From CAZWAP01 sp964632005 (lineage in GTDB: Bacteria; Planctomycetota; Phycisphaerae; Sedimentisphaerales; Anaerobacaceae), in the NCBI GenBank assembly GCA_964632005.1, contig CAZWAP010000046.1, positions 1-18,160 on the forward strand: a stretch of DNA of 18,160 nucleotides, written 5' to 3'. Below, piece by piece: positions 1 to 7,300 of this stretch (position 1 is the first letter of the stretch; the number at the start of each line of letters is the position of its first letter). The notes under the pieces are model-generated. The model made no database searches, was not told the DNA's origin, and saw only the letters and a program-made list of their open reading frames with translations. The position numbers and the translations under genes are program-made.

Positions 1-3
1 CCA

Positions 4-996
4 CTACAGCCAGACCTCGGCGTCGTAGCGGAGCATAATGAGGTTGTCCTTGATGCGATCGGGTCGGATTGTGGGCTTTTGGCCGAGCAATTCCTGCAAT
101 ATCCATTTGGGAAAGTCGGCACCGGCCTTTATCGAGAGGGGCACCCCGCCGCCGAATCGCGGGTTGATTTCGATGAACTTGACCCTGTCATCGGGTGTGA
201 GGAATAGCTGGAGGGTTATGACGCCCGGCCCGGCGCCGAGGGTCTGGACGAGCCTGGCAGCTTCTCTGATGATGTGGGGGTTTTTGACGACCTGGCCCTT
301 GCTGACCTCGCCGGCCCTTACCTCGATGCGCTTTCGAGGTACGACACACCGTACGTTCATTGCGAGGTCGACGTAGACGTCGCAGGTATGCTCGTCGCCC
401 TGGACGTATTCCTGGCAGATTGCGTTAGGGATCCTCTTGACGTAGAAGGCCAGCTCGGCGCGATTCGTGACGATTGTATTGCCCCTGCTGGCGTATCCGT
501 CCCAGGGTTTTAGAAAGCAGGGCCAGTTTGGTTTTTTCCTGGCGAGAGCGGAGCGGACGCTCATAGTGGCGGGGGTATCGAAGCCGTTCTTGCGGAGGAA
601 ACGATAGGTTTTCCTCTTATCCTGGCAGATTTCCACGACATCGGGCTTCGAGACGAGGATCCGACAGCCGAGTGCTGCGAACTTTGCCTGGTTGCGTGCG
701 AGTAATTTGAGGTCGAGGTCGACAGTGGGGATAAGCAGTTTGACGTTGCGGCGGCGGACGATGGAGAGCAGCTGGCCGATGTAGCCGGGGTCTGTCACCG
801 GCTTTACGCGAAGGCCGAGGTCGCACAATTGCAGTGCGGGGCTCAGCTGGTCGGCGTCGGTGCCGAAGAATCGTGCATTAAGCCTCAATCGCCGGGCAGC
901 CCGGCGGAAGCTGTTGAGCAGAGAGACCCTTCTGCCGATACAGGTGAACAGGAGGCCGAACTCCTCGGCCCGCCGCGCCGATAAGGATCCTGCCAT
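4..996 (-). CDS. ATP-grasp family ligase (CarB/PylC-like), polysaccharide-locus associated
   Basis: A 330-residue protein of the ATP-grasp superfamily, which joins a carboxylate to an amine, thiol or similar acceptor through an acyl-phosphate, using ATP and Mg. A pre-ATP-grasp Rossmann-like region comes first (FTCIGRRVSLLNSFRRA at about 17-33). Nucleotide-binding elements follow: CFLKPWDGYASRGN (160-173, with K163) and QEYVQGDEHTCDVYVD (195-210). The metal-binding signature KFIEINPRFGGG lies at 273-284 (E276, N278). The frame stays open for 25 more codons upstream, but the ATG at 994-996 is preceded by GGAG six bases away and begins close to the conserved fold, so I chose it. The gene diverges from the polysaccharide operon and may share its regulatory region. 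ATP-grasp enzymes in such loci can attach amino acids to sugars or make peptide-like precursors; this role is inference and the substrate is unknown. The family call is firm. Confidence 0.85.
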   Translation of the reverse strand: MAGSLSARRAEEFGLLFTCIGRRVSLLNSFRRAARRLRLNARFFGTDADQLSPALQLCDLGLRVKPVTDPGYIGQLLSIVRRRNVKLLIPTVDLDLKLLARNQAKFAALGCRILVSKPDVVEICQDKRKTYRFLRKNGFDTPATMSVRSALARKKPNWPCFLKPWDGYASRGNTIVTNRAELAFYVKRIPNAICQEYVQGDEHTCDVYVDLAMNVRCVVPRKRIEVRAGEVSKGQVVKNPHIIREAARLVQTLGAGPGVITLQLFLTPDDRVKFIEINPRFGGGVPLSIKAGADFPKWILQELLGQKPTIRPDRIKDNLIMLRYDAEVWL

Positions 997-1042
997 TTTT
1001 TCTCCAGTTCTATCGTAAGTGCAAGAACAGCCACGCAAGTAT

Positions 1043-1071
1043 ATGGTAATTTGCAGAGGGGGGGCGGTCAA
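1043..1071 (-). promoter_or_regulatory. Putative sigma70-type promoter for the ATP-grasp gene
   Basis: On the minus strand TTGACC (1066-1071) is followed after 17 bases by TACCAT (1043-1048). This is five of six and four of six matches to the consensus, about 45 bases upstream of the start codon at 996. The call is by eye, and planctomycete promoters are poorly defined. Confidence 0.35.
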
Positions 1072-1103
1072 GGAAAAAGCGATTTATCCGGGTCGTTATT
1101 CCT

Positions 1104-1133
1104 TTGACAACGGGGCCGAGGCGGGCTTAAACT
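1104..1133 (+). promoter_or_regulatory. Putative sigma70-type promoter for the polysaccharide operon
   Basis: A perfect TTGACA (1104-1109) is followed after 18 bases by TAAACT (1128-1133, four of six). It lies about 80 bases ahead of the first operon gene and back-to-back with the leftward promoter candidate, in the only sizeable gap between the divergent genes. Confidence 0.45.
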
Positions 1134-1211
1134 TACTGGTTCGGTAGTCTCGGCTGGTGATCGTCGGCGGAATAGTATCGCGACAGGCCAAAAGAGAGAA
1201 CCAGGAGCGCG

Positions 1212-2537
1212 TTGAGAAGGCTTATGAGAGACTGGCGGAATAAACTGAAGGACAAGAATGTGGTTGTCGGCGTTCTTGGCCTGGGCTATGTTGGCCTGCC
1301 GTTAGCCAGGGAATTTGCATCGGAGGGGCTGAAGGTCATCGGCTTCGACATCGACGCCAGGAAGGTCAAGACCCTCAATTCAGGCCGAAGCATAATAAAA
1401 CACGTCCCTCACCGCCAAGTCAGGCAGATGGTCGAGAGCGGGTGCTTCAGGGCGACAACGAGGATGGCGCGACTGGCGGCGGTGGACGCGATACTGGTAT
1501 GCGTGCCCACGCCCCTGACCGAGAACCGCGAGCCGGATATGCAGTACGTCACCGGCAGCGCGCGGACGATCGCGAGATACCTTCGACGCGGCCAGCTCGT
1601 GGTCCTGGAGAGCACCACGTATCCGGGCACGACACGTGAGCTTCTTGCCCCGATGCTCGAGAGCAGCGGCCTGAAGGCCGGCAGGGACTTCCACCTGGCG
1701 TATTCACCCGAGCGAGAGGACCCGGGCAACAAGGATTTTACCACCAGGAGCATACCGAAGGTTGTCGGGGGGTTGACTCGCAAGTGCCTTCAGATAGCCT
1801 GCGCGTTGTACAACACGGTGATTGTCAAGACGGTGCCGGTCTCGAGCCTCGAGGCTGCCGAGGCGACCAAGATTCTGGAGAACGTCTATCGCTGTGTCAA
1901 TATCGCGATGGTCAACGAGCTGAAGATGGTTTTCGAGCGGATGGGGATTGACATCTGGGAGGTCATCGGGGCTGCGAGCACCAAGCCGTTCGGCTTCAAG
2001 GCGTTCTACCCGGGTCCGGGTCTTGGGGGGCACTGCATTCCGATCGACCCGTTCTACCTGACCTGGAAGGCAAGGCAGTTCGGGACGGCGACGCGTTTTA
2101 TAGAATTGGCGGGCGAAATCAACACGAATATGCCTGGCTACGTCGTGAGCAAGACGATGGAGGCATTGAATGAGCAAAAAAAGAGTCTGAAGGGTTCGAG
2201 GGTGCTGGTCTTGGGGCTGGCCTACAAGAAAGACATTGACGATTTGCGGGAGTCCCCCTCGATCGAGCTGATCGAGCTGCTGCGTGCGAAGGGAGCGAGG
2301 GTGGATTACAACGACCCTTACATACCGATGACCCACAAGCAGCGCAGGCACGACCTACGGATGAAGAGCAAGCGGCTCTCGGCGAAAATGCTCTCGCGTT
2401 ACGACGTCGTGCTGATTTCGACGGATCACAGCGTTTATGATTACGACTGGATAGTGAAGAATGCAAAGCTGGTGGTTGATACAAGGAATGCGACTTCAGG
2501 GACTCGGGGAGGCCGTAAGAAGATCGTCAAGGCTTAG
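1212..2537 (+). CDS. Nucleotide-sugar dehydrogenase, UDP-HexNAc 6-dehydrogenase type (WbpA/TviB-like)
   Basis: A 441-residue enzyme of the UDP-glucose/GDP-mannose dehydrogenase family, which oxidises C6 of a sugar nucleotide to the uronate with two NAD+. The N-terminal NAD-binding motif GLGYVGLP is at 23-30, ESTTYPGT at 133-140, YSPERED at 164-170, the central lysine and asparagine in TKILEN at 219-224, and the catalytic cysteine C275 in PGLGGHCIPIDPFYL. AYKKDIDDLRESP at 337-349 begins the UDP-binding domain. SPERED-PGN and GGHCIPIDPFYLTWKA point to the WbpA/TviB branch (UDP-GlcNAc to UDP-GlcNAcA) rather than UDP-glucose dehydrogenase; UDP-ManNAc oxidation remains possible. The start is TTG with AGGAG four bases before it; ATG at 1224 is an alternative costing four residues. 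It is the first gene of the operon, followed by a sugar aminotransferase that often acts on the oxidised product of such an enzyme. Confidence 0.88.
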   Translation: MRRLMRDWRNKLKDKNVVVGVLGLGYVGLPLAREFASEGLKVIGFDIDARKVKTLNSGRSIIKHVPHRQVRQMVESGCFRATTRMARLAAVDAILVCVPTPLTENREPDMQYVTGSARTIARYLRRGQLVVLESTTYPGTTRELLAPMLESSGLKAGRDFHLAYSPEREDPGNKDFTTRSIPKVVGGLTRKCLQIACALYNTVIVKTVPVSSLEAAEATKILENVYRCVNIAMVNELKMVFERMGIDIWEVIGAASTKPFGFKAFYPGPGLGGHCIPIDPFYLTWKARQFGTATRFIELAGEINTNMPGYVVSKTMEALNEQKKSLKGSRVLVLGLAYKKDIDDLRESPSIELIELLRAKGARVDYNDPYIPMTHKQRRHDLRMKSKRLSAKMLSRYDVVLISTDHSVYDYDWIVKNAKLVVDTRNATSGTRGGRKKIVKA

Positions 2538-2739
2538 TATTACAGGGCAGGTTTGCATCAAGCGTTGGTTATGGAGCGGCATTGCAGAGGCGCCGGTGTT
2601 AGCTGCGTTAAGGTGCGCAAGGCGAATACCGGAAGTTCGAAGGGAGTACGAGATTCGGATTGGCAAGACCTGAAATCTATTGTAGGCGGACGGCGGGCGG
2701 AGGCGGGGCCGCCGGCTTTTGGATATTCGAGGGGTACCG
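2538..2739 (+). other. 202-base spacer inside the polysaccharide operon
   Basis: This gap is unusually long for an otherwise tight operon. Several frames stay open across it, but none has a convincing SD plus start or a recognisable protein. The right end (about 2687-2720) is very rich in GGC/GGCGG, can fold locally, and is followed by TTTT. There is no clean stem with a U-run, so I do not call a terminator. It could be a decayed gene, a leader, or a pause region for the NusG-like factor encoded downstream. Confidence 0.4.
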
Positions 2740-3846
2740 ATGCAGGTTCCGATGTTGGATTTGAAGGCCCAGTACCGGTCGTATCGGGAGGAGGCGATGG
2801 AGGCGATAGCGGAGGTTTGCCAGAGTCAGGCATTCGCCCTGGGGCCGGCGGTCAAGGCCTTCGAGGAGGAAATCGCCGCATACTGCGGCTGCAAGTATGC
2901 GATAGGTGTTTCGAGCGGGACTGACGCCCTCCTGGTAAGCCTGATGGCCCTGGGGGTGGGGCCGGGGGACGAGGTTATAACCTCGGCGTTTTCTTTTTTC
3001 GCCTCGGCCGGCTCTATCGCGCGAGTCGGCGCGGTGCCGGTATTCGTGGATGTTGAGGCGGAAACGTTCAACATAGATCCTGCCGGCGTTGAAGAGAAGG
3101 TTGGCGAGAAGACGAAGGCCATTTTGCCGGTGCATTTGTTCGGGCAGATGGCGCAGATGAAGCCGATAATGGAGATAGCGGCCCGGCGGAACCTACGGGT
3201 GGTCGAGGATGCGGCCCAGGCTATGGGGGCCAGCCAGGAGGGCAGGGGCGCCGGGACGGTGGGCGACTACGGCTGCTTTTCGTTTTATCCCACGAAGAAC
3301 CTTAGCTGTTTCGGCGACGGTGGTCTGGTGGTAACCAATGACGAGGGTCTGGCGGAGAAGGTAAGAGTTCTGCGGAACCACGGGCAGAAACCGCCATACT
3401 TTTACAGGGTGATTGGCGGCAACTTCCGCCTCGACAGCATTCAGGCGGCGGTTCTGAGCGTCAAACTCAAGTACCTCGATGAATGGAACCGGCGGCGCCG
3501 GCGGCACGCTCGGCTGTACGATGAGCTTTTCGCCGGCTCTTGCATCAAGTCTCCACGGATTGAGCTGAACAACGTGAGTACGTATCATCAATACACGGTA
3601 ATCGTGCCCGAGCGGGATGAGCTGCGTAAGTTCCTGGCTGCGCACGACATCGGCTCGGCGGTATTCTACCCCCGGCCGTTGCACATGCAGGAGTGCTTTA
3701 GGGAGTTAGGCTACAGGCGGGGCGAGCTACCGGTTGCCGAGAGACTCTGCGAAGAGGTGTTGTCGCTGCCGATGTACCCGGAGCTTACCGACGAGCAGAT
3801 TGAGTACGTTGCCGCTACGACGCTGAAGTTTTACGGGCTGGATTGA
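2740..3846 (+). CDS. DegT/DnrJ/EryC1/StrS PLP-dependent sugar aminotransferase (WbpE-like)
   Basis: A 368-residue enzyme predicted to transfer an amino group from glutamate to a keto-sugar nucleotide using PLP. The phosphate-binding SSGTDALL motif is at 58-65, VEDAAQAMGA at 155-164 with the PLP-contacting aspartate D157, and FSFYPTKNLSCFGDGG at 180-195 with the Schiff-base lysine K186. The family's substrate-loop signature VIGGNFRLDSIQAAVL is at 224-239. Length is normal. I chose ATG 2740 because GAGGGG sits five bases upstream; the frame opens at TTG 2719 without such support. It follows a WbpA-type dehydrogenase and resembles WbpE, which aminates UDP-3-keto-GlcNAcA. The matching WbpB-type 3-dehydrogenase and WbpD-type acetyltransferase are not in the window, so the exact substrate is inference. 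Confidence 0.9.
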   Translation: MQVPMLDLKAQYRSYREEAMEAIAEVCQSQAFALGPAVKAFEEEIAAYCGCKYAIGVSSGTDALLVSLMALGVGPGDEVITSAFSFFASAGSIARVGAVPVFVDVEAETFNIDPAGVEEKVGEKTKAILPVHLFGQMAQMKPIMEIAARRNLRVVEDAAQAMGASQEGRGAGTVGDYGCFSFYPTKNLSCFGDGGLVVTNDEGLAEKVRVLRNHGQKPPYFYRVIGGNFRLDSIQAAVLSVKLKYLDEWNRRRRRHARLYDELFAGSCIKSPRIELNNVSTYHQYTVIVPERDELRKFLAAHDIGSAVFYPRPLHMQECFRELGYRRGELPVAERLCEEVLSLPMYPELTDEQIEYVAATTLKFYGLD

Positions 3847-3861
3847 GCAGGGGAGGTCAGG

Positions 3862-4410
3862 TTGCTCAAGCCGGATGAGAATCCGCCGATTATAACGCCC
3901 GAGGTCGAGTCGATTCGGGATTTTGTCGGCCGATGGTGGGTCGCTCACACGAGAAGCCGGCAAGAAAAGGCCTTGGCTCACGATCTGCTTCGAAAGAACA
4001 TAAGCTATTTTCTGCCGATGACCTGGCGAGCCCGGCGGATTCGGGGTCGCACGGTGCGATCGCTGCTTCCGCTTTTCAGCGGGTACGTGTTCTTCTGCGG
4101 GGAGGAAAACGAGCGGGTGGAACTGCTGCGTACCAATCGGGTGGCCGGCCTGATAACGGTGAACGATCAGGATAGACTGGTCGAGGAGCTTTCGCAGATC
4201 GAGCAGGCGTTGCGTGCGGGGGCACCGCTGGTACCGCACAAGTACGTCAGGGCCGGGCAGCGGTGTCGGATCATCGCCGGGCCTTTGGTCGGCCTGGTGG
4301 GGATAGTGGTCAGGGCGAAGAACGCGACGCGGCTGGTTTTGCAGGTAGATATATTAGGCCAGGGGGCGAGCGTCGAGATTGACATTGATATGATAGAGCC
4401 GCTGGATTGA
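3862..4410 (+). CDS. NusG-family specialised transcription antiterminator (RfaH/UpxY/LoaP-like)
   Basis: A 182-residue NusG paralog. The N-terminal NGN domain runs from about 24 to 115: RWWVAHTRSRQEKALAHDL at 24-42, then ISYFLPM at 47-53, and LFSGYVFF at 71-78, the usual RNA-polymerase-contacting core. A linker is followed by a KOW domain at about 127-182 (KYVRAGQRCRIIAGPLVG then LVGIVV). Such proteins bind elongating RNA polymerase and suppress termination in long surface-polysaccharide operons. Housekeeping NusG usually neighbours secE and ribosomal-protein genes, so its place among sugar-nucleotide genes argues for a pathway-specific role. The start is TTG, well supported by GGGAGGT four bases upstream, and the gene begins only 15 bases after the aminotransferase stop. 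It is third in the operon rather than first, which is less usual. The target sequence is unknown. Confidence 0.9.
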   Translation: MLKPDENPPIITPEVESIRDFVGRWWVAHTRSRQEKALAHDLLRKNISYFLPMTWRARRIRGRTVRSLLPLFSGYVFFCGEENERVELLRTNRVAGLITVNDQDRLVEELSQIEQALRAGAPLVPHKYVRAGQRCRIIAGPLVGLVGIVVRAKNATRLVLQVDILGQGASVEIDIDMIEPLD

Positions 4411-4477
4411 TTTTCCGGGGCGGCGTGAGTTTTCAATCGCTGGGGCGTTACTTAGGCCCGACGACGGGAGGTAGCGA

Positions 4478-5791
4478 ATGAAGGTTTGCGTGGTTGGGAT
4501 CGGCTACGTTGGACTGGTGTCGGCTGGATGCCTGGCAGAGGCGGGGAACAGCGTGATCTGTGTTGACAAGGACGAGGAGAAGATCGCTGGCTTGAAGCAG
4601 GGTACTATTCCTATCTACGAGCCCGGCTTAGCCGAGCTGGTCAGGCGCAACCTTCGCGTTGGCCGGCTTAGTTTCACGACGGACCTGAAGCAGGGGGTGG
4701 ACAACTCGCTGATCATTTTTCTGGCGGTGGGGACGCCGTCGGCGGCTGACGGCTCCCCGGATGTTTCCGCGATCCTCACGGTTGCGCGCGAGATCGCCGG
4801 GTATCTCAGGGAGTATCGGATCATCGTGACAAAAAGCACGGTTCCGGTGGGCACGTATGCGCGGGTGGTGGAGATTATAAAGGCCGGTACCGACGTGCCT
4901 TTCGACTACGTGAGTAACCCGGAGTTTCTGAAGGAAGGGGCGGCGGTGGCGGACTTTATGAGGCCCGACCGCATCATAATCGGAACGACAGAGGCGGAGG
5001 TTCAAGAGCAGATGAGGCAGCTATACGCTCCATTTATGCGGAAGAGCCGGCGGCTGCTGTGTATGCATCCTGCTTCTGCCGAGATGACCAAGTACGCGGC
5101 GAACATGATGTTGGCGACGCGGATTTCTTTCATCAACGAGATTGCCGAATTGTGCGAGAAGCTGGGCGCCGACATCGAACAGGTTCGCCAGGGTCTCGGC
5201 AGCGACTCTCGGATCGGGCCGGCGTTTCTGTTTCCGGGGGTGGGGTTTGGCGGCAGTTGCCTGCCGAAGGACATCCGCGCACTGATCCACATTGGCCGGG
5301 AGCACGGCGTGGAGATGCGAATTGCCAGGGCCGTCGAGCAGGTGAATTTGGATGCACGCGAGAGGTTTAACGGTCGCATCATAGAGTACTTTGCCGGCCG
5401 TCACGAGAAGACTACCCTGGCGGTCTGGGGTCTGGCCTTCAAGGCGAGGACCGATGACGTCAGAGAATCGCCCGCGATCTACTGCATCAGCAAGCTGCTT
5501 GACCGGGGAATCAAGATCAGGGCCTACGATCCGGAAGCTGGCGAAACGGCCCTGGCAAGACTCGGCGGCGGGATCGATATCTTCCGGAATGGATACGATG
5601 CGCTCGAGGGCGCCGATGCTCTTGTAATCTTCACCGACTGGCAGGAATTCCGCAATCCAGATTTTGCGGCGGTCGCAGCGAGGCTGAAAAGGCCGGTGAT
5701 TTTCGACGGCAGAAACCTCTACGACCCCGAATACGTGAAAGAGGCGGGCATCGAATACCACAGTATTGGAAGGCCTGGACAGCCGGTGTGA
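4478..5791 (+). CDS. ugd: UDP-glucose 6-dehydrogenase
   Basis: A 437-residue enzyme predicted to convert UDP-glucose to UDP-glucuronate with two NAD+. The NAD-binding GIGYVGLVSAGCLAEAG is at 7-23, TKSTVPVGT at 118-126, SNPEFLKEGAAVADFMRPDR at 146-165, the catalytic-site lysine and asparagine K205 and N209 in TKYAANMM, and the catalytic cysteine C261 in GVGFGGSCLPKD. The C-terminal UDP-binding domain starts near WGLAFKARTDDVRESP at 317-332. NPEFLKEG and GGSCLPKD are typical of true Ugd enzymes and separate it from the WbpA-like paralog upstream. ATG 4478 has GGGAGGT a few bases ahead. Its product is the expected substrate of the UDP-glucuronate 4-epimerase two genes downstream. The assignment is strong. 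Confidence 0.95.
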   Translation: MKVCVVGIGYVGLVSAGCLAEAGNSVICVDKDEEKIAGLKQGTIPIYEPGLAELVRRNLRVGRLSFTTDLKQGVDNSLIIFLAVGTPSAADGSPDVSAILTVAREIAGYLREYRIIVTKSTVPVGTYARVVEIIKAGTDVPFDYVSNPEFLKEGAAVADFMRPDRIIIGTTEAEVQEQMRQLYAPFMRKSRRLLCMHPASAEMTKYAANMMLATRISFINEIAELCEKLGADIEQVRQGLGSDSRIGPAFLFPGVGFGGSCLPKDIRALIHIGREHGVEMRIARAVEQVNLDARERFNGRIIEYFAGRHEKTTLAVWGLAFKARTDDVRESPAIYCISKLLDRGIKIRAYDPEAGETALARLGGGIDIFRNGYDALEGADALVIFTDWQEFRNPDFAAVAARLKRPVIFDGRNLYDPEYVKEAGIEYHSIGRPGQPV

Positions 5792-5831
5792 GGCGCAAGG
5801 CCTGCGGGCAGAAGAGCCGAGGGAAATAAAG

Positions 5832-6197
5832 ATGGCGATCGCAGTCAAGACTATCGGGGTTGTGTGTATTCTCGTCGGTGTATTGATTATGGCCAGGCCG
5901 GAGGTGCTGAGGCGTTTGACTGGTTTTTTTGGGCAAGGCAAGCGGATGTATCTTGCCGGGGTGCTCAGGATTGGGCTGGCGGTGGTTTTTCTTCTTGGGG
6001 CCCGTGAGTGCGACGAGAGTCGCGTGATCGCGGCGCTGGGGATTCTGCTGTTGGTCTCGGGTCTGACTATATTTATGCTGGGCGCAACGCGGCTCCGAGG
6101 GATGCTGGGGTGGTTTGAAAGACAGCCTTTGCTGGTGCTGCGTGGGGCGGGTTTGTTGGTCCTTGGGTTTGGGGCGGTAGTTATCTATTTCGCATAG
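5832..6197 (+). CDS. Small four-helix membrane protein with internal duplication, function unknown
   Basis: I do not recognise a characterised family. The 121-residue product has four predicted membrane segments at about 3-21, 41-57, 64-84 and 100-120. The two halves look alike: each starts with a glycine-rich hydrophobic helix, passes through a short basic linker (EVLRRLTGFFGQ in the first, TRLRGMLGWFER in the second), and ends with a helix rich in G and R-G (LRIGLAVVFLLG, LRGAGLLVLGFG). This suggests duplication of a two-helix unit, similar in general style to DUF2065. ATG 5832 is preceded by GAGGG; the longer frame from 5766 would overlap the end of ugd. It lies between ugd and the epimerase, all on the same strand, so it is probably co-transcribed. 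A helper role in polysaccharide handling is a guess. Confidence 0.75.
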   Translation: MAIAVKTIGVVCILVGVLIMARPEVLRRLTGFFGQGKRMYLAGVLRIGLAVVFLLGARECDESRVIAALGILLLVSGLTIFMLGATRLRGMLGWFERQPLLVLRGAGLLVLGFGAVVIYFA

Positions 6198-6243
6198 GCT
6201 GGAAGGTCAGCTCCGGGTTTCTGTGTTAGCACGGGGAGTTGTA

Positions 6244-7188
6244 ATGAGAGTATTAATCACGGGCGCTGCCGGTTTCATCGGCTCGCACCTGTGTGAGCGG
6301 CTTCTGGCCGACGGTCACGCGGTGGTCGGCGTGGACAACTTCGATGATTTCTACGACCCCCGAATCAAGCGGCGGAACCTGCGCAAATGTCTCCGGCATA
6401 CGAGCTTCCGCCTGGTTGAGGCGGACATCCGCGACATCGAAGCGATGAAAGAGGCGATGGCCGAGGGTGTGGACGTGGTGGTCCACTTAGCCGCCAAGGC
6501 GGGTGTTCGGCCGTCCATCGCCGAGCCTGTGGAATACACCAGCGTGAACGTGGACGGGACCGTCGCGATGCTCGAGGCGGCGGCAAGGCGGAAGGTCGGC
6601 AGGTTTATCTTCGCCTCGAGCTCCAGCGTGTATGGCAACAACAAGAAGTTGCCCTTCTGTGAAGAAGACAACGTGGATCATCCCATTTCCCCCTATGCGG
6701 CGACGAAGAAGGCCGGCGAACTGCTCTGTCACACCTACCATCACCTGCACGGTATCCATGTGAGCTGCCTGCGTTTTTTTACGGTGTATGGTCCGAGGCA
6801 AAGGCCGGACCTCGCCATCCACAAGTTTGCATCCCTCATCGAGCGGGGCAGGCCCATCCCGATTTTCGGCGACGGCACGATGATGCGGGATTTCACCTAC
6901 ATCGACGATGCAATCGACGGCGTGGTCTCGGCGATCGAAAAGTGCCAGGGGTATAATATCTATAACATCGGCGAGTCGCGTTCGATAACGGTCAACGAGC
7001 TTGTGGCCAAGATCGAGAAGGCCTTGGGCAAAAAGGCCGTCAAGCAGTTTTTGCCGATGCAGCCGGGCGACGTGGAAAAGACCTGGGCGGAGATAAGCAG
7101 GGCGGCCGAGGAGCTTGGCTACAATCCGCAGACGCCCATCGAAGAGGGACTGGCCAGATTCGTCCAATGGCTCAGGCGGGGTGATTAA
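6244..7188 (+). CDS. NAD-dependent UDP-glucuronate 4-epimerase (SDR family)
   Basis: A 314-residue extended short-chain dehydrogenase/reductase. The NAD-binding GAAGFIG is at 7-13, the conserved HLAAKAGVRPS at 81-91, the active-site serine region FASSSSVYG at 123-131, and the catalytic YAATK at 151-155 (Y151, K155). DDFYDPRIKRRNL at 34-46 and PMQPGDVEKTWAE at 271-283 are characteristic of enzymes that interconvert UDP-glucuronate and UDP-galacturonate. It should use the product of the nearby ugd. ATG 6244 has GGGGAG five bases upstream, better than the TTG at 6223. It is the last gene of the rightward operon, facing the leftward secreted fusion gene. Family certain; substrate probable. Confidence 0.9.
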   Translation: MRVLITGAAGFIGSHLCERLLADGHAVVGVDNFDDFYDPRIKRRNLRKCLRHTSFRLVEADIRDIEAMKEAMAEGVDVVVHLAAKAGVRPSIAEPVEYTSVNVDGTVAMLEAAARRKVGRFIFASSSSVYGNNKKLPFCEEDNVDHPISPYAATKKAGELLCHTYHHLHGIHVSCLRFFTVYGPRQRPDLAIHKFASLIERGRPIPIFGDGTMMRDFTYIDDAIDGVVSAIEKCQGYNIYNIGESRSITVNELVAKIEKALGKKAVKQFLPMQPGDVEKTWAEISRAAEELGYNPQTPIEEGLARFVQWLRRGD

Positions 7189-7300
7189 CCTGGTCGGGCG
7201 TGCGGCCCTCGATGGAGAGGGGTGCCGGCGGTGTGTGTGAGCTGGGAGGTCAGGGCGTTGAACGCTGGGTAGCGTCCGGTGGCTGTGCCCTCGGCAGTAT
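7189..7300. other. Convergent intergenic region
   Basis: This region separates two converging genes. Only weak hairpins are visible, such as ACGCT(GGGT)AGCGT at 7262-7275 and CAGTATTTACTG at 7295-7306, which overlaps the leftward stop codon. None has a U-tract, so no intrinsic terminator is called. Confidence 0.4.

Noticed and set aside
2687..2720. GC-rich stretch followed by TTTT, considered as an intrinsic terminator
   Set aside because: The possible GGCGG/CCGCC pairing is ambiguous, the loop choices are poor, and the T-run is only four bases long.
5021..5941. Leftward open frame of 306 codons opposite ugd
   Set aside because: It lies almost wholly antisense to ugd, whose catalytic motifs are intact; no domain was recognised.
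7268..7275. GGTAGCGT, identical to the core of the RfaH ops recruitment element
   Set aside because: It is an eight-base match that can occur by chance, lies after the last gene of the operon rather than in its leader, and the NusG-like protein here need not share E. coli specificity.
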